Part shown: piece after piece, positions 11,541-21,605 of the stretch
Numbering within the stretch: the first letter of the stretch is position 1
Layout of the letters: every line of letters starts with the position of its first letter
Assembly (NCBI GenBank): GCA_026874595.1
Contig: CM049321.1
Span: forward strand, 24,644,479 to 24,708,478
Length of the DNA stretch: 64,000 nucleotides
Origin: Sipunculus nudus
Lineage: Eukaryota; Annelida; Sipuncula; Golfingiida; Sipunculidae
Direction of reading: 5' to 3'
Notes under the pieces: generated by a model
Seen by the model: the letters and a program-made list of their open reading frames with translations, nothing else
Databases searched by the model: none
Told to the model about the DNA's origin: nothing
Made by a program: the position numbers and the translations under genes

Positions 11541-13080
11541 ATTCCGTAATCATTGTATGATATCTAATATGTCATATTTACATAAAGATAATCATTTGGA
11601 TATTTTTTTTTTAAAAATAGGACAGAAATGTGGATATCACCGCACACAGGCTGCTCTTTTTGTTTATATTGACGTGTTTATAATGTGTAGGGCCCGCCAA
11701 AATAATCAAAACAAATTCAACGAGGGCATCTGCATAGCAGCAATTCAGACAAGCCGTAGCTTTGCAAATGGCCTTTTGCAACAAGTGACCTTTCTCCGCA
11801 TATATGCAACCTACTACCTTAGGTTACATGTTTTCCCGTTTGTCAACATTGCTGTGTTTACAAACATCATGTTGATAAACAAGTCCATGCATTCTTCATG
11901 AAGGCGTTATGAAAACTTTTCACAACCAAAATTACTCTTTTATTATTAGTATATACAAACAGGAAGCCAGAAATCACAAAAATTCTTTTTCAAGAGGTAG
12001 GTGAATGGGTACATTTAATCACATGAATACTGTAGACAATGAAGTTGAATAGCTTCTGAAGCCCTTTGCTAACTCATGAATTTAAGTAGAAATAAAGTTG
12101 CAACTGGTGCGATCAAGTGCACAAAGTATAAACAGCGCACACTCCATCTGGTGGCTGTACCGCGTTATTTCTCAGAACAAGAATTTCAAGCTTCCAACCA
12201 ATGTTTCTTCTGTGTTCTTAATTAATTGAACGTTGCTACTGTAAAATACAAGATAAAAACAATTTCGATTTTGTTCTATTACAATATGCTGATGATATCT
12301 ACCTTCGGGAAAAAATAGAATATCTGGCGCAGAATTATGATCTGTAAGGTGCTGACAAGATCACCTTGTGTTTACACTGGCCCAAGAGCGCACACGGCGC
12401 TTTCGGGTTCCGACAGGCGATTAAGATGAAGACAATTATACGGAACTGGCCATTATACTGGGCGAATTTTAGGTGTTTCTCGCAAGAAACTAAAAAAGGT
12501 TTAGACACTGGCGGTCACGCCTTTGAGATTCTTGCTGTCTGAAGAACGCACAGAGTGAGAAGAGAAATAAACCAAACAAACAGACAGAAACACAGACACG
12601 GGCCATAACCTAACCTTCGTCCGACTAGGTAAGCGTTTGTTTCTTGGTGTCTGGGAGATAAATAGATATACATGCAATGCGTTTCTGCGTACACCTGTGT
12701 ATGTAAGTTAAGGTAGACACGTTATCAGAAACCAAAGCGCCTGGCGCGCGGAAAGTCCATATAGCCCGGGGAGGGGGGGGGGCAACTAGCAATTATCATG
12801 GGTACCTTTGCGTGTTCTTTGTTTTTGAAACCACCACAGTTTGCGTGAAATTCAATCAGTTTCCAGAAATGTCCAGAAAAATCCCATATTTCACGCAAAT
12901 CAAGAATTTGAAAATAATAATACTTTAAACAATTTTAATTTCTGCCACAGCAAAGGGATAACGTTTATATCAAGCAAGGCCTAACGTCCGCGTCCAGAGA
13001 GAGCTAGGCTAGTATATAAAACTGGCGGATCTGTCAAAGGATTTTCCGTCTCTAACAACTGTGTACAGTCAAATGCCTAA
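11541..13080. other. Intergenic DNA, possibly including decayed LINE tail
   Basis: The 114-codon frame at 11557-11901 follows the RT fossil but has no motif that I recognise. Otherwise I see only unique sequence. Confidence 0.3.
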
Positions 13081-13331
13081 AGCTGTGTTTCCATGTGCGC
13101 GTATTTGCGTATATGCGTGAACTGGCAGACATATATTCTGGTAAAGTGGATCTATCAGGTCTTCATCAAACAGATAGTGGAGTGACATCATTTTTCCTCG
13201 AATTCCTGAGTTCACGAAGGCCCTATTGCGTGACGAACATACGCTTAAACGCTGACGGACACATGGAAACATCCCAGTTATAAAATCATATGAGCAATTT
13301 TCCAAGTATATACGCACAGTGAAACACAGCT
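13081..13331 (+). mobile_element. MITE, 251 bases, Harbinger-like (TAA target duplication)
   Basis: The ends AGCTGTGTTTC (13081) and GAAACACAGCT (to 13331) are perfect 11-base inverted repeats. TAA is present on both sides (13078-13080 and 13332-13334). A 3-base TAA/TTA duplication is typical of PIF/Harbinger elements. There is no transposase frame. The open frames on both strands here are artefacts of the element. Confidence 0.75.
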
Positions 13332-13334
13332 TAA

Positions 13335-15317
13335 CGGGGGTAAATATAAGGTGAAACAGAAAATCAGGGGATATTAAATTTACCTTTTCTGATCTTGTGT
13401 CAATGTTATTAAAATATTCCCCTTTTCTGAACCTGAACATGTATAAAGAAAACAACTTCTTTATTCTCTAGATATCCAGAGCATGGATACAACTTGTAAT
13501 GTGTTATTATTATTGCTACTAATAAAAACTTATCAAAGGGAAATAAATTTGTGTATCATAATATGCCCATGCGCAGGAATGACCAGTGCAAACAAAACAT
13601 TTGATTGAACACTGATAAGTGAGACACAAAATACTTAATAGTTAACCAGCTCTGTGTATAGTAAACGATATATGCCAAAGTGCGTTTATGTTTCTGCTTT
13701 TTTATATGCAGTAGGCCTAAGTATCTGACAAAGTTCAACATGTTATGTGTATGGCACATTGTCGAGGTATTTCAGCTACTAGCCCCGAGAGTTACGGTAA
13801 TTATACTTCACATATCTACTAGTTCCTCTAATACCTTTGAGTTGTCAGTTTCATTTTTCAGCTTGAAAAAGGTTAAAGGTACTGAAAAGACCAGAATGAC
13901 GTCATAATGGTTACAGCTGTGCATGCACCTGTGTCTGAGCCCACTCACTAACATTCGGGGAAACTTGCAATCACTTCAGGGGTAATCACTGCAATTCAAA
14001 GTGTCCTCCAATGTCAGTGAATGCTCTTGGCTTTAAAGTTTTCAAACAGACCCCTGTAGTTGCTTATGCTTTCAACCGGCGATGATAATTCGTGATATGA
14101 ATTTCATGTTCTTAAAGTCAGTTCCTGAATAAAGAACGCAATGTTCTGAAACAGCAATATTTTGTTAAATAATTTATTTTGTTTAATAATTGTCTAAGTC
14201 TGGAACAATTAAGCTGGAAAATTGTTTATCCGAATTCCATCTATCTATCTAGCTATCTAGCTAGCTAGCTATCACTGTAGCTAACTTTCTAGCTAGCTTT
14301 CTAGCTATGTAGCTATCTTGAATTATATCTAGCATTCTATCTAGCATAATAGCTGGTAAGCTATCTAGCTAACTAGCTATCTATGTACCCTTCCACCGCA
14401 TGTCGTTTCAAAATTTTGGATCACCATCCAAGAAAACACCGTTTTGTTTTCTATATAGAATAAACGCTTAGTTTGTATCATACGAACACTTATGTTCATG
14501 TTATTTGCTTTGAAACAATATCTGATCTTATATGTTTCACTGGCCTATACCTACACCCTTAAACACATTTTATTAATACCCCATTGTATTGCCGGGAACG
14601 GATCTCTTTATCCACAGTCCCTTTATTTATCAAGTTCCATGACGTTGCCCTCCGTGTCGATTTAGGATGACATCAACCGTATGAAAAAGCCAAAATATGT
14701 TAATTCATATTTATCACAGTTGACTCATATAAAGTGCTGACATCTGGCGGTCGATTTGGTAAATTAATGAAATTAACCTTATTTAATGAATGAAGAATTA
14801 CGCTGCGTCTGAATTTGTCAGACTACAATAGTATCTGTGAATACTCAAGGAGTATTCTCCATGAACATACTCCATGAAAATACGCGTTTTATAAATATAG
14901 CCAACAGGTCACAATGTCCTGTCAGATATATTCAAAAGGTTTAACAGCCCCGCAGAAAATGGCTTGAATAGCTCTGTTTGGCTGTCAGCTCACGTGTCTC
15001 TTAATGTGATATTTTTTCTTAATTGTGAGTATTTGCCATATTTTTTTTTTTTTGGCATATTCGCAGGAAAACTGTCGTTTAAATTTTAGCCAATTAAAGG
15101 CATGTGTGCAGTTGTTGATTATATGTAATTACCGAAGCATTGGGCTTTCACAGCACCCTGGCCAGATAGATTACAATAATAATGAAAACAAAAACGTTGT
15201 TAAAGAAAGTAATAAATGTCATTAACACTCAGAAATTATTATAAAGAACCCAATGGACTAGCCGTATAATGGATAACTAGATGCATAATTTTCTGTTTCT
15301 TCTCTATCTTTTTTTAG
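13335..15317. other. Region upstream of the tandem-CARD gene
   Basis: It includes a CTAG/CTAT-type tetranucleotide region at 14236-14395. The 5' flank and any untranslated first exon of the CARD gene should lie here; a good pyrimidine-rich acceptor precedes 15318. I could not place a promoter. Confidence 0.35.
14236..14395. repeat. CTAG/CTAT-rich tetranucleotide repeat
   Basis: Repeated CTAT, CTAG and TAGC units with interruptions, partly self-complementary (TAGCTAGCTAGCTA). Confidence 0.85.
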
Positions 15318-15398
15318 TTTACGTGATACCCGGCGGTGCATACTGAAACATGGGAAACGCAAACAAGAAGTCATCACGCAGAAAAAGGGGGAAATCGG
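15318..15398 (+). CDS. Tandem-CARD gene, exon 1 (start codon 15350)
   Basis: A strong acceptor (CTATCTTTTTTTAG) precedes 15318, suggesting an untranslated exon farther upstream. The start ATG at 15350 has a favourable context (AACATGG). The exon encodes MGNANKKSSRRKRGKS plus one base and ends before GTAAAT in phase 1. Gly-2 followed by Asn-Ala-Asn and a dense Lys/Arg patch is the layout of myristoyl-plus-basic membrane anchors. Lys at position 6 is not the preferred residue for N-myristoyltransferase, so lipidation is a candidate, not a certainty. Without modification the same basic patch could act as a nuclear signal. The frame would run on for 18 codons to a stop if the donor were unused. 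Confidence 0.7.
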
Positions 15399-15824
15399 GT
15401 AAATCCAAAGTTTCGTATTTAAGATTGTCACCATTTGGGATGAATCCTAAATAGAAAGGCTACAGAAAGTATCCATTTCCATTCGTGAAATATAGATACA
15501 ACTGATTGATACCCTATACATTTTGACTCTACGTCATGATATTAACCATAAAAAGTACACCCCGTCTTACTCCTAAATTAATGCTAGCATCTCAAACTGA
15601 TCTCTGACCAAAAAACCCTTAGTTTAGAAAATATTTTATAGAAACATTGAAGAAACTAGGTTGTACCGTAATGACTACTCTTTTCAAAATATAATGTAAC
15701 CTTTAAATAATGCATTTTTTTCGATTGTCTAACAGTTTCTGAACATAAAAACATTGGTCTAGATTCCGTGTATTGGCATTTCAAATTTGCATGTACACTG
15801 TCAGTTAACCCATTGTTTACCTGA

Positions 15825-16455
15825 TTTATTTGAATCTTTAACCAGGAAAACCTGGGTGTAGACACCATGTTCGACTAATTATCTTGATTAGTTTTGGAGA
15901 TCAGAAGATAATTCGAAGGGGGGAGGGTTTCAGACCACTTTTGCGGCCTGGACCCCCCCCCCCCCTATCCCCCTCCCTTCTGGACCTGGTGACCTATTTT
16001 TTAAGCTTTGACACTAGTCCTCATGGGTTGGACCCGTCCCGCCTTTCCCAAATCCTGAGACCCGCCCCTGGAAATATCGAAGAAAGAAGATTTTTCATCA
16101 ATGGCGGCCCTGATTTGCATATTAAAATTTAAATTATAAAGTAAACCGTTCTCTAAACGATAATTGAATGATCGACTATGAAAACTTATGTCTAGACACA
16201 ATGGTTGACTAGTTTTCATGGTTAGTTTTTGAGTTATTGCGGAATGTGGGTGTGGAATTCATCAACGGCGGTTCTTATTTGCATATTAAGATTTAAAATA
16301 CTGACTAAAGCATTACTATTATGGTTCCATTTGAATCATTGACCATGAGTTCCTAGGTCTAGACACAATATTCGACCAATTATCATGGCTCGTTCTTTGG
16401 ATATCGATGAAAATAGAATTTTCGTCAATGGCGGCAATCATTTGCATATAACAAA
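15825..16455 (+). repeat. Three diverged tandem units of about 170 bases, each with an ATTTGCAT octamer
   Basis: Units at about 15825-15903 plus 16071-16135, 16165-16305 and 16330-16455 share GTCTAGACACAAT-type, TTATCATGGTTAGTTTT-type and CATCAATGGCGGC blocks, ending in ATTTGCATAT. Divergence is high, so the array is old. Confidence 0.65.
15905..16070 (-). mobile_element. G/C-run TIR element inserted in the first tandem unit
   Basis: The right end GACCCGCCCCTG is the complement of the CAGGGGCGG end seen at 10929. C-runs and GGACCTGGTGACC resemble the element at 10.9 kb in reverse orientation. The left end is approximate. Confidence 0.5.
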
Positions 16456-16755
16456 AGCTGCCCAAGGTCGTCGTGAGGACAACCCAACCCACAAAAGTAT
16501 CAGTGGACCCCTTTCATCACAAATCCCTCACAAATACTTGTATTATAGACAAATCATAGGTATCTCCAACTGGCAAGTTGATTTTTAACACCAGATTTTG
16601 GAAAAGCTTGAGTAGAAAAAAACTAAACTTCGTATTTACCGTTGCCTTGTAAAAAAACCTAGGGTTAAGTTACAAACTTGTAGTCTATCATCATATTCAC
16701 AACTCTCGCATTACCTATACCTTGTTCATGACCAAGTCATATATATTTATCACAG

Positions 16756-16898
16756 CCCACATCCAGCCCGAACACAGCGAGCTGATCAGTAAGAACAGAC
16801 GGTACCTGGTTGACCACATTGACCCCTCCGGTACAAGTCTACTGGACTGGATGACTCAGTTTAAGGTACTGGGACAGGGTGAAATCGGCCTCATTACG
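16756..16898 (+). CDS. Tandem-CARD gene, exon 2 (first half of CARD 1)
   Basis: 143 bases, entering in phase 1 and leaving in phase 0 before GTATGT. It encodes residues 17-64 of the assembled protein, including HSELISKNRRYLVDHI, PSGTSLLDWM and FKVLGQGEIGLIT. This matches helices 1-3 of a CARD: the N-R-x-x-L-V of helix 1, the LLD of helix 2 and the VL-x-x-x-E turn into helix 3. CARDs are six-helix death-fold modules that bind other CARDs to build signalling filaments. The exon is the paralogue of 19487-19629, with identical length and phases. Confidence 0.85.
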
Positions 16899-17200
16899 GT
16901 ATGTATGACAAACTGTGTACTTTACAAGCTCATGTCCCACGATTAAAATTAAAACTGCAAATGGGCATCGGTGCCTTTAAATAGGAATTCTACGGTTTCA
17001 AATGCACCAAATGCATGTAGATGCCACTGAAAATTATAAAAGCAAAATGAAAATGCGATTAAACGTATGAAATGCATGAATAAGGAAAGAAGGAAAGAAG
17101 GAATAATTTGCTGAATGTTTATTTGAAGTACTATTTACCTATAATGGTTATAAACTGGCAAACAACGAGAAAAAGATCATTTTTCGCAGCAGTCCTACCT

Positions 17201-17204
17201 TATA

Positions 17205-17251
<47 letters not shown>
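17201..17251 (+). repeat. (CT)n microsatellite
   Basis: About 50 bases of CT repeats with one TTT interruption, on the sense strand of the CARD gene intron. Confidence 0.95.
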
Positions 17252-17254
<3 letters not shown>

Positions 17255-17436
17255 AACTGATCATCGTGTGCTCTCGTGTTTTCCGTTGGAAAACTCAAAG
17301 ATGATAAACAGACAGTTATCATGCATAATGGCATCATATTTGTATCCTGTCATTCATTAACACTCATCCAGCTGTACATGCCTAGCTACTGCAGACATTT
17401 AGTAGACACTTATAGATTCATAAAGAATATATTCAT

Positions 17437-17837
17437 ACCGGCTTCTGTGGCTCAGGGTAGAGCGCATGACTCAAAGCCGGGAGATCGTGAGTTCGAATCT
17501 CAGCCGAGGCGGTGAGGTTTTTCACGGTCGGCCCCAATCCGGGATGAGCGCTCTGCAGGCTTAATGGGTAGGACATGCCCAAGGGCCATGTTTCACTCAC
17601 AAACGAGTGCGCCTTTCGGGGGTCCTTGGTGGTATGATTACCAACCCAGGGCCCGCAGGTGCAGTAGTCACCGGGCCTGGTAAACACAAGGATATAAAAT
17701 GAGAGGAAGCGGGTAATACTGCTCTGTCAAGTAGTCCGAAACCGGAAAAGAAATCTGCAGATGTACGTAAACTTAGTTAAGCTAGCACTTATAAAAATGG
17801 AGGCGGTTACCTCCAACAATAAAAAATATTTAAAAAA
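17437..17837 (+). mobile_element. tRNA-derived SINE, class A, full length with 8-base target duplication
   Basis: ATATTCAT flanks both ends (17429-17436 and 17838-17845). The head has a box A (TGGCTCAGGGTAG, 17448) and a box B (GTTCGAATC, 17491), the internal RNA polymerase III promoter. The body has GGATGAGCGCTCTGCAGGC and AAACGAGTGCGCCTTTCGGG, and the tail is AT-rich. Minus-strand relatives are at about 35975-36265, 41895-42215, 50047-50421 and a fragment near 60150-60260. It relies on a partner LINE for copying; the partner is not identified. Confidence 0.85.
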
Positions 17838-17864
17838 ATATTCATTGGAGTATTGAAATCCCAT

Positions 17865-18100
17865 TTAAATTGAAGCCGAAAGAAATATAGAAAATATATG
17901 GAGAGATCAACCTGCTTGTAATTGTAACGATATAACAAAATTTTACAGGGGGTTAAAGCTGGTAACTTTTACCCCGTTATATCTAAATCGAAGCCGAAAG
18001 AAATATAGAAAATATATGGAGAGATCAAACTGCTTGTTATTGTAACGATATAACAAAATTTAACAGGGGGTTAAAGCTGGTGACTTTTTACCCCGTTATA
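17865..18100 (+). repeat. 118-base tandem duplication
   Basis: Two copies offset by 118 bases share GAAGCCGAAAGAAATATAG, AACGATATAACAAAATTT and ACAGGGGGTTAAAGCTGGT with a few substitutions, so the duplication is fairly recent. The GGTTAAAGC...TTTTACCCCG parts form a weak hairpin. Confidence 0.9.
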
Positions 18101-18396
18101 TTTAATATAAACGTGTTGATCACTTTTACATATAAATATTTTGATTTCAACGTTTCAATATTTGTAGCAGCGTTATGATCGGGTGAGAAATAGGCCCTGG
18201 CAATTTGAGTGACACCATCGCCGACTGCCATCAATATTTTATACCATTGACCCACTAAGAAAGTTTTACTTTGGTGTCCCAGTGGCCCAGTCCGCCCATG
18301 TGTGTTATCATTTTCAGTCAGACAGATCAATGTCGTTGCTGTTTTTGTTTTTTTTTTTAACACAACATGTTTTTTGTAAGTGTCACTATGTTTCAG

Positions 18397-18559
18397 GATA
18401 AAGTCGGCAGACACGAGCAGGTGGAATGTCTGTTGGATATTATGAAGACGAAAGACGCAACGCAGTGGACGACATTCCTGGAATGTCTGAATAAAAGCAA
18501 ACACGAGCATGTGGCTAACAAACTCTCCGGAGGGAGCGGTCAAGTAACCGAGAAAAGTG
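18397..18559 (+). CDS. Tandem-CARD gene, exon 3 (second half of CARD 1)
   Basis: 163 bases, entering in phase 0 and leaving in phase 1 before GTAACA. It encodes residues 65-118 and the first base of codon 119. Motifs are VECLLDIMKTKDATQWTTFL and CLNKSKHEHVANKL, which fit CARD helices 4-6 (LLD-x-h in helix 4, the W/F-containing helix 5, and the L/A-rich helix 6). A short Gly/Ser linker (SGGSGQVTEKS) leads to CARD 2. An alternative donor at CAAGTAACC a few codons earlier would break the phase with exon 4. Confidence 0.85.
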
Positions 18560-18709
18560 GTAACATTCCTTCTCCTTGTCGATAGTCGATTATTTAAAAA
18601 TTATATTATTAAAAGGTGTCAGAGTTAATACAGGTACGCTAGTAAATATATGAATAAGTATATACTTAATAATATACAAACACAAATGTTTTGAGTAAGT
18701 GTAGCCATA

Positions 18710-18710
18710 A

Positions 18711-18776
<66 letters not shown>
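18710..18776. repeat. (TA)n microsatellite
   Basis: About 67 bases of TA repeats with one TATG. Confidence 0.95.
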
Positions 18777-18780
<4 letters not shown>

Positions 18781-18852
18781 ACAAAGACGAATTGCTCAGG
18801 GGACCAATGTTTTCCACTGAGCAGTTCGGTCTGCTTTTATGTCACCCCGTAA

Positions 18853-18853
<1 letters not shown>
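18777..18853 (+). mobile_element. Deleted TGTTAC-type TIR element
   Basis: TGTTACAAAGACGAATTG at the left and TATGTCACCCCGTAAC at the right match the ends of 5696-5849, with the middle missing. It sits between two (TA)n tracts. Confidence 0.55.

Positions 18854-18854
<1 letters not shown>

Positions 18855-18926
<72 letters not shown>
18855..18926. repeat. (TA)n microsatellite
   Basis: About 72 bases of uninterrupted TA. Confidence 0.95.
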
Positions 18927-18933
<7 letters not shown>

Positions 18934-19084
18934 GGGGAACCCCACAAAAGCTTCCACCTTCGGGACTGTTCAAAATGGTCTTTGGCGGTGGTCGTATTCT
19001 GATATTCTAAGTTACCCTGGATCATATATTCGGAACCAAGAAAAGTGGTTGTAGGCGGTCGCAAGTCAGGGTTACACTGTACAT

Positions 19085-19242
19085 TGTTACGGGGTGACAT
19101 AAAAGCGGACCGAACTGTCTCGCTAGTGAAGCTTGCTTTCCTAGCGATGCTGTTGGAACGCCGGACATGACTGTGCGCCACCGACAGGGGTTCGACTCTG
19201 GGATCGGCCCGTTGTTTTCCCCTGAAAAATTTATCTTCGTTA

Positions 19243-19245
<3 letters not shown>
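19085..19245 (-). mobile_element. TGTTAC-type TIR element, inverted copy
   Basis: It reads TGTTACGGGGTGACATAAAA at the left and GGGATCGGCC...CTTCGTTACA at the right, the reverse of 5696-5849. Right flank is a (TA)n tract. Confidence 0.6.

Positions 19246-19304
<59 letters not shown>
19246..19304. repeat. (TA)n microsatellite
   Basis: About 58 bases of TA. Confidence 0.95.
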
Positions 19305-19486
19305 TGCTCCCAGTCAAATTAAAACTGATAATCTATGACAATAATTGACTGAGAACAGTGTAAATGATCGTCAAACCGCTTTAATATAAATAATTTAAAA
19401 GATTTTAGTGTTGCTCACATTAGAGAAAGAATACCTACTATAAGTAACATATAGTACGCAAGTCAACAGTTTCATTTGTGCCACAG

Positions 19487-19629
19487 GTGATGAGACGTCA
19501 TCATTCAGGAATATCATTAGAGACAACATGGTATACTTGGTGGAAAAGATAGACATTAAAGGATCGACCTTACTGGACGCTCTGGTTTTTAACGGCGTGC
19601 TAGCAGAGTCTCAGCTTGACGCTATACGG
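19487..19629 (+). CDS. Tandem-CARD gene, exon 4 (first half of CARD 2)
   Basis: 143 bases, phase 1 in, phase 0 out before GTATGT. It encodes residues 119-166 with FRNIIRDNMVYLVEKIDIKG, STLLDALVFNGVLAESQLDA and IR. This is a very typical CARD helix 1-3 block: h-x-x-N-x-x-x-LV, LLD-x-L, then GVL-x-x-x-x-x-x-IR. It is closer to the CARD consensus than CARD 1. Exon length and phases equal those of exon 2, which supports duplication of a two-exon CARD unit. Confidence 0.87.
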
Positions 19630-20678
19630 GTATGTTTATATAAAAATGCTGTTAGTTCAGTTTGTTAATAGTTTAACCTATTTTTTTACAAAAAATTCAA
19701 GCATTAACTCCTGTTGCAGCCACTGTCAATAAATTTGTACGATTACTCTAAATCAACTCAAGAAAAATATGGCGCTACTGTAAAACTATAAAAGATTAAG
19801 TATTTAAGTATTAATTGGATAGTACTTGGATATTTAATAAAGATTGCACTCTTTTACCTTTTTCTCTAATGCCCTTTCCTAAAACATTTTCCCGGGGTCC
19901 TACTATTTTCTCAATTTAAACTACTCTATGAAGCACTGTCTAGGGATGAAAGATGACCGAAGTAGTGAGAATTTGTTTTTTCTGAACATAAGTTATTGAT
20001 ACTGATTACATGGAAGTAGGATTATTTTTGCCTGTTTCATTTCTGCCAGGAAAGTAGTGGTCGCCATTGTTTGTGTAGACATCTGGTGGCGGTATCAGGT
20101 GCTAGCGCAGTATCTGGACTTGGTTTAAAACATATTCATTTTATTTGGATTGTAGAAATAGAGCTTAAGGGCTAAATTAAGTACTCTCAAAGCAATGACG
20201 GTTCTCTCCTTTCTTTGGGTCGCCGAGTCCACACGATCCGAGTTCAAGTCCGAGTCTAGGCCACTCGAGTCACTATCCATGTCAGAAGTCCACCTTCTCA
20301 GAATCCCTGTTATTTGGAACCCGAGTCCAAGTCAAACACAATTCTCCTTACTTGGAGAAAATTCAGTCGGAAACTTGACATTGTCATGTTAATTTTCATG
20401 TCAGTTTACCCATACTTAATTGTTTGAGTACATATGGTCGCCGCTGCAAAGCTAAAAACTTGGTATGTCTTGTCTATACTCTTTAAGCTGTTCGCGTTAA
20501 CATGTGTCTTTTCTAGTAAGAGTTTTTTTATTGGACTCGAGATGGACTCGGCCTGATTTCTCGGGTCCTTACCTCTTAGCCCAACTACAAACCCGATTCC
20601 AGAACCCTCCATTACACGTCCGAGTCCAAGTCGCCATGACCGTGCATTAAACTACCAGCTGCCCGTCTCCCTTTGCAG
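19630..20678 (+). other. Intron 4 of the tandem-CARD gene
   Basis: Acceptor CCGTCTCCCTTTGCAG ending at 20678, phase 0. The second half (about 20215-20635) is rich in GAGTCC / GACTCGG words in both orientations, a decayed foldback-type repeat. Confidence 0.8.
20215..20635. repeat. GAGTCC-rich repeat region
   Basis: Words such as CCGAGTCCACACGATCCGAG, CAAGTCCGAGTC, CCCGAGTCCAAGTC and CGTCCGAGTCCAAGTC occur repeatedly, with GGACTCGAGATGGACTCGG in opposite sense. This looks like a degenerate repeat with inverted ends. Confidence 0.55.
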
Positions 20679-20814
20679 AGTAAATTGGACGCCAAAAGTC
20701 AGACGCGCCACCTTTTGGACATGTTAAGTACTAAAGGAGAAGAGGAGAAAGAACAATTTTGCCAGGCGCTCCATGAAAATAATCATGCCGATCTTGCCGA
20801 GGCCATTAGGAAAA
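20679..20814 (+). CDS. Tandem-CARD gene, exon 5 (second half of CARD 2)
   Basis: 136 bases, phase 0 in, phase 1 out before GTAAGA. It encodes residues 167-211 and one base: SKLDAKSQTRHLLDMLSTKG, EEEKEQFCQALHENNHADLA, EAIRK. TRHLLDML (helix 4), the G-x-x-x-x-x-x-FC-x-AL turn into helix 5, and LAEAI (helix 6) are all present, so CARD 2 is complete. Confidence 0.88.
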
Positions 20815-21605
20815 GTAAGATGTTTATTTACATCCTCATGTTCATATAGAATTAACAATAACTATCAATATGACTTTTGTAAATACGATCTTTATATAGC
20901 GGACAGTTGCGTTGGATCCTGGTCTAAGATCAAAAGTTGTGGGTGTGTTAACCTTAAGGTTAGAGAAACGATTCCAAAGGCCATATATATTATCACATGT
21001 TGGAGGCTTTGGGAAGTGTTTACTGTAGTGTTTTAAGACTGGCCCAGTCCACGCAATGGTTTAAACATAATTCCCCCATGCAATATCGGAGGCATCAAAC
21101 TTACTCTTGTAAATTACGGCTCTCTGGACTGCCTATGCCCATGATTTCATGATCACGGGATACAAAGGGATGTCATTTATATCTCTTTTTTTTCTTGCTG
21201 GATATATTTTAGGTACCATAGGTCATCGAGCAGACATGCAAATTTCCTGTAACGTATCTTTGATCATATGGTCCATTAAGCCTTATTAAACATTTCCCAC
21301 AAACAACCTGAGACATGTCTATATACACGGTAGCGGCTTCCACTTTCAGGCTGTCACTAATCCCAACCCGTTTAAATGTCTGAATTAGTAACAGAAATAT
21401 AATTTTTTCTACAATAAATTAGTTTCAGTCACGTTTACGAAATGTCGGAAAATATCGATATTTGAAAACGATATGGCGATACGCAATATTCAAATCGACG
21501 TATCGCGATATACCGACATATCAATAACATCACACATCCCTTATATACAAGTATATTGTATATTTTTTTTTCATATTTTTAGACTGATTTTTTCACTGTT
21601 TTTAG
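20815..21605 (+). other. Intron 5 of the tandem-CARD gene
   Basis: GTAAGA donor; acceptor TTCACTGTTTTTAG ending at 21605, phase 1. It has a stretch with TATCGATA/CGATATGGCGATA-type words (21450-21530), probably a decayed repeat. Confidence 0.75.

Larger units (their letters stand above)
15399..16755 (+). other. Intron 1 of the tandem-CARD gene
   Basis: GT donor at 15399, acceptor TTTATCACAG ending at 16755, phase 1. It carries three diverged tandem units of about 170 bases (15825-16455) with a TIR element inserted in the first one. Confidence 0.7.
16899..18396 (+). other. Intron 2 of the tandem-CARD gene
   Basis: GTATGT donor, acceptor CACTATGTTTCAG ending at 18396, phase 0. It contains a (CT)n tract, a full-length tRNA-derived SINE (17437-17837) and a 118-base tandem duplication (17865-18100). 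Confidence 0.8.
18560..19486 (+). other. Intron 3 of the tandem-CARD gene
   Basis: Acceptor TTTGTGCCACAG ending at 19486, phase 1. It is dominated by three long (TA)n tracts with two oppositely oriented TGTTAC elements between them, so the intron can fold into long hairpins. Confidence 0.8.

Noticed and set aside
11557-11901. 114-codon frame as a gene
   Set aside because: It follows a dead LINE and shows no motif; base composition is like the surrounding DNA.
13069-13455. 128-codon minus-strand frame
   Set aside because: Most of it is the MITE at 13081-13331 read in reverse.
17448-17510. Functional tRNA gene
   Set aside because: Box A and box B are present, but the sequence continues into a SINE body with target duplications, and related copies occur elsewhere.
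18837-19181. 114-codon minus-strand frame
   Set aside because: It is largely Tyr-Ile repeats from a (TA)n tract plus a TIR element.
21575-21584. Alternative acceptor ATATTTTTAG for the last CARD-gene exon
   Set aside because: In the required phase it gives an immediate TGA; the acceptor 22 bases downstream has a better pyrimidine tract and an open frame.
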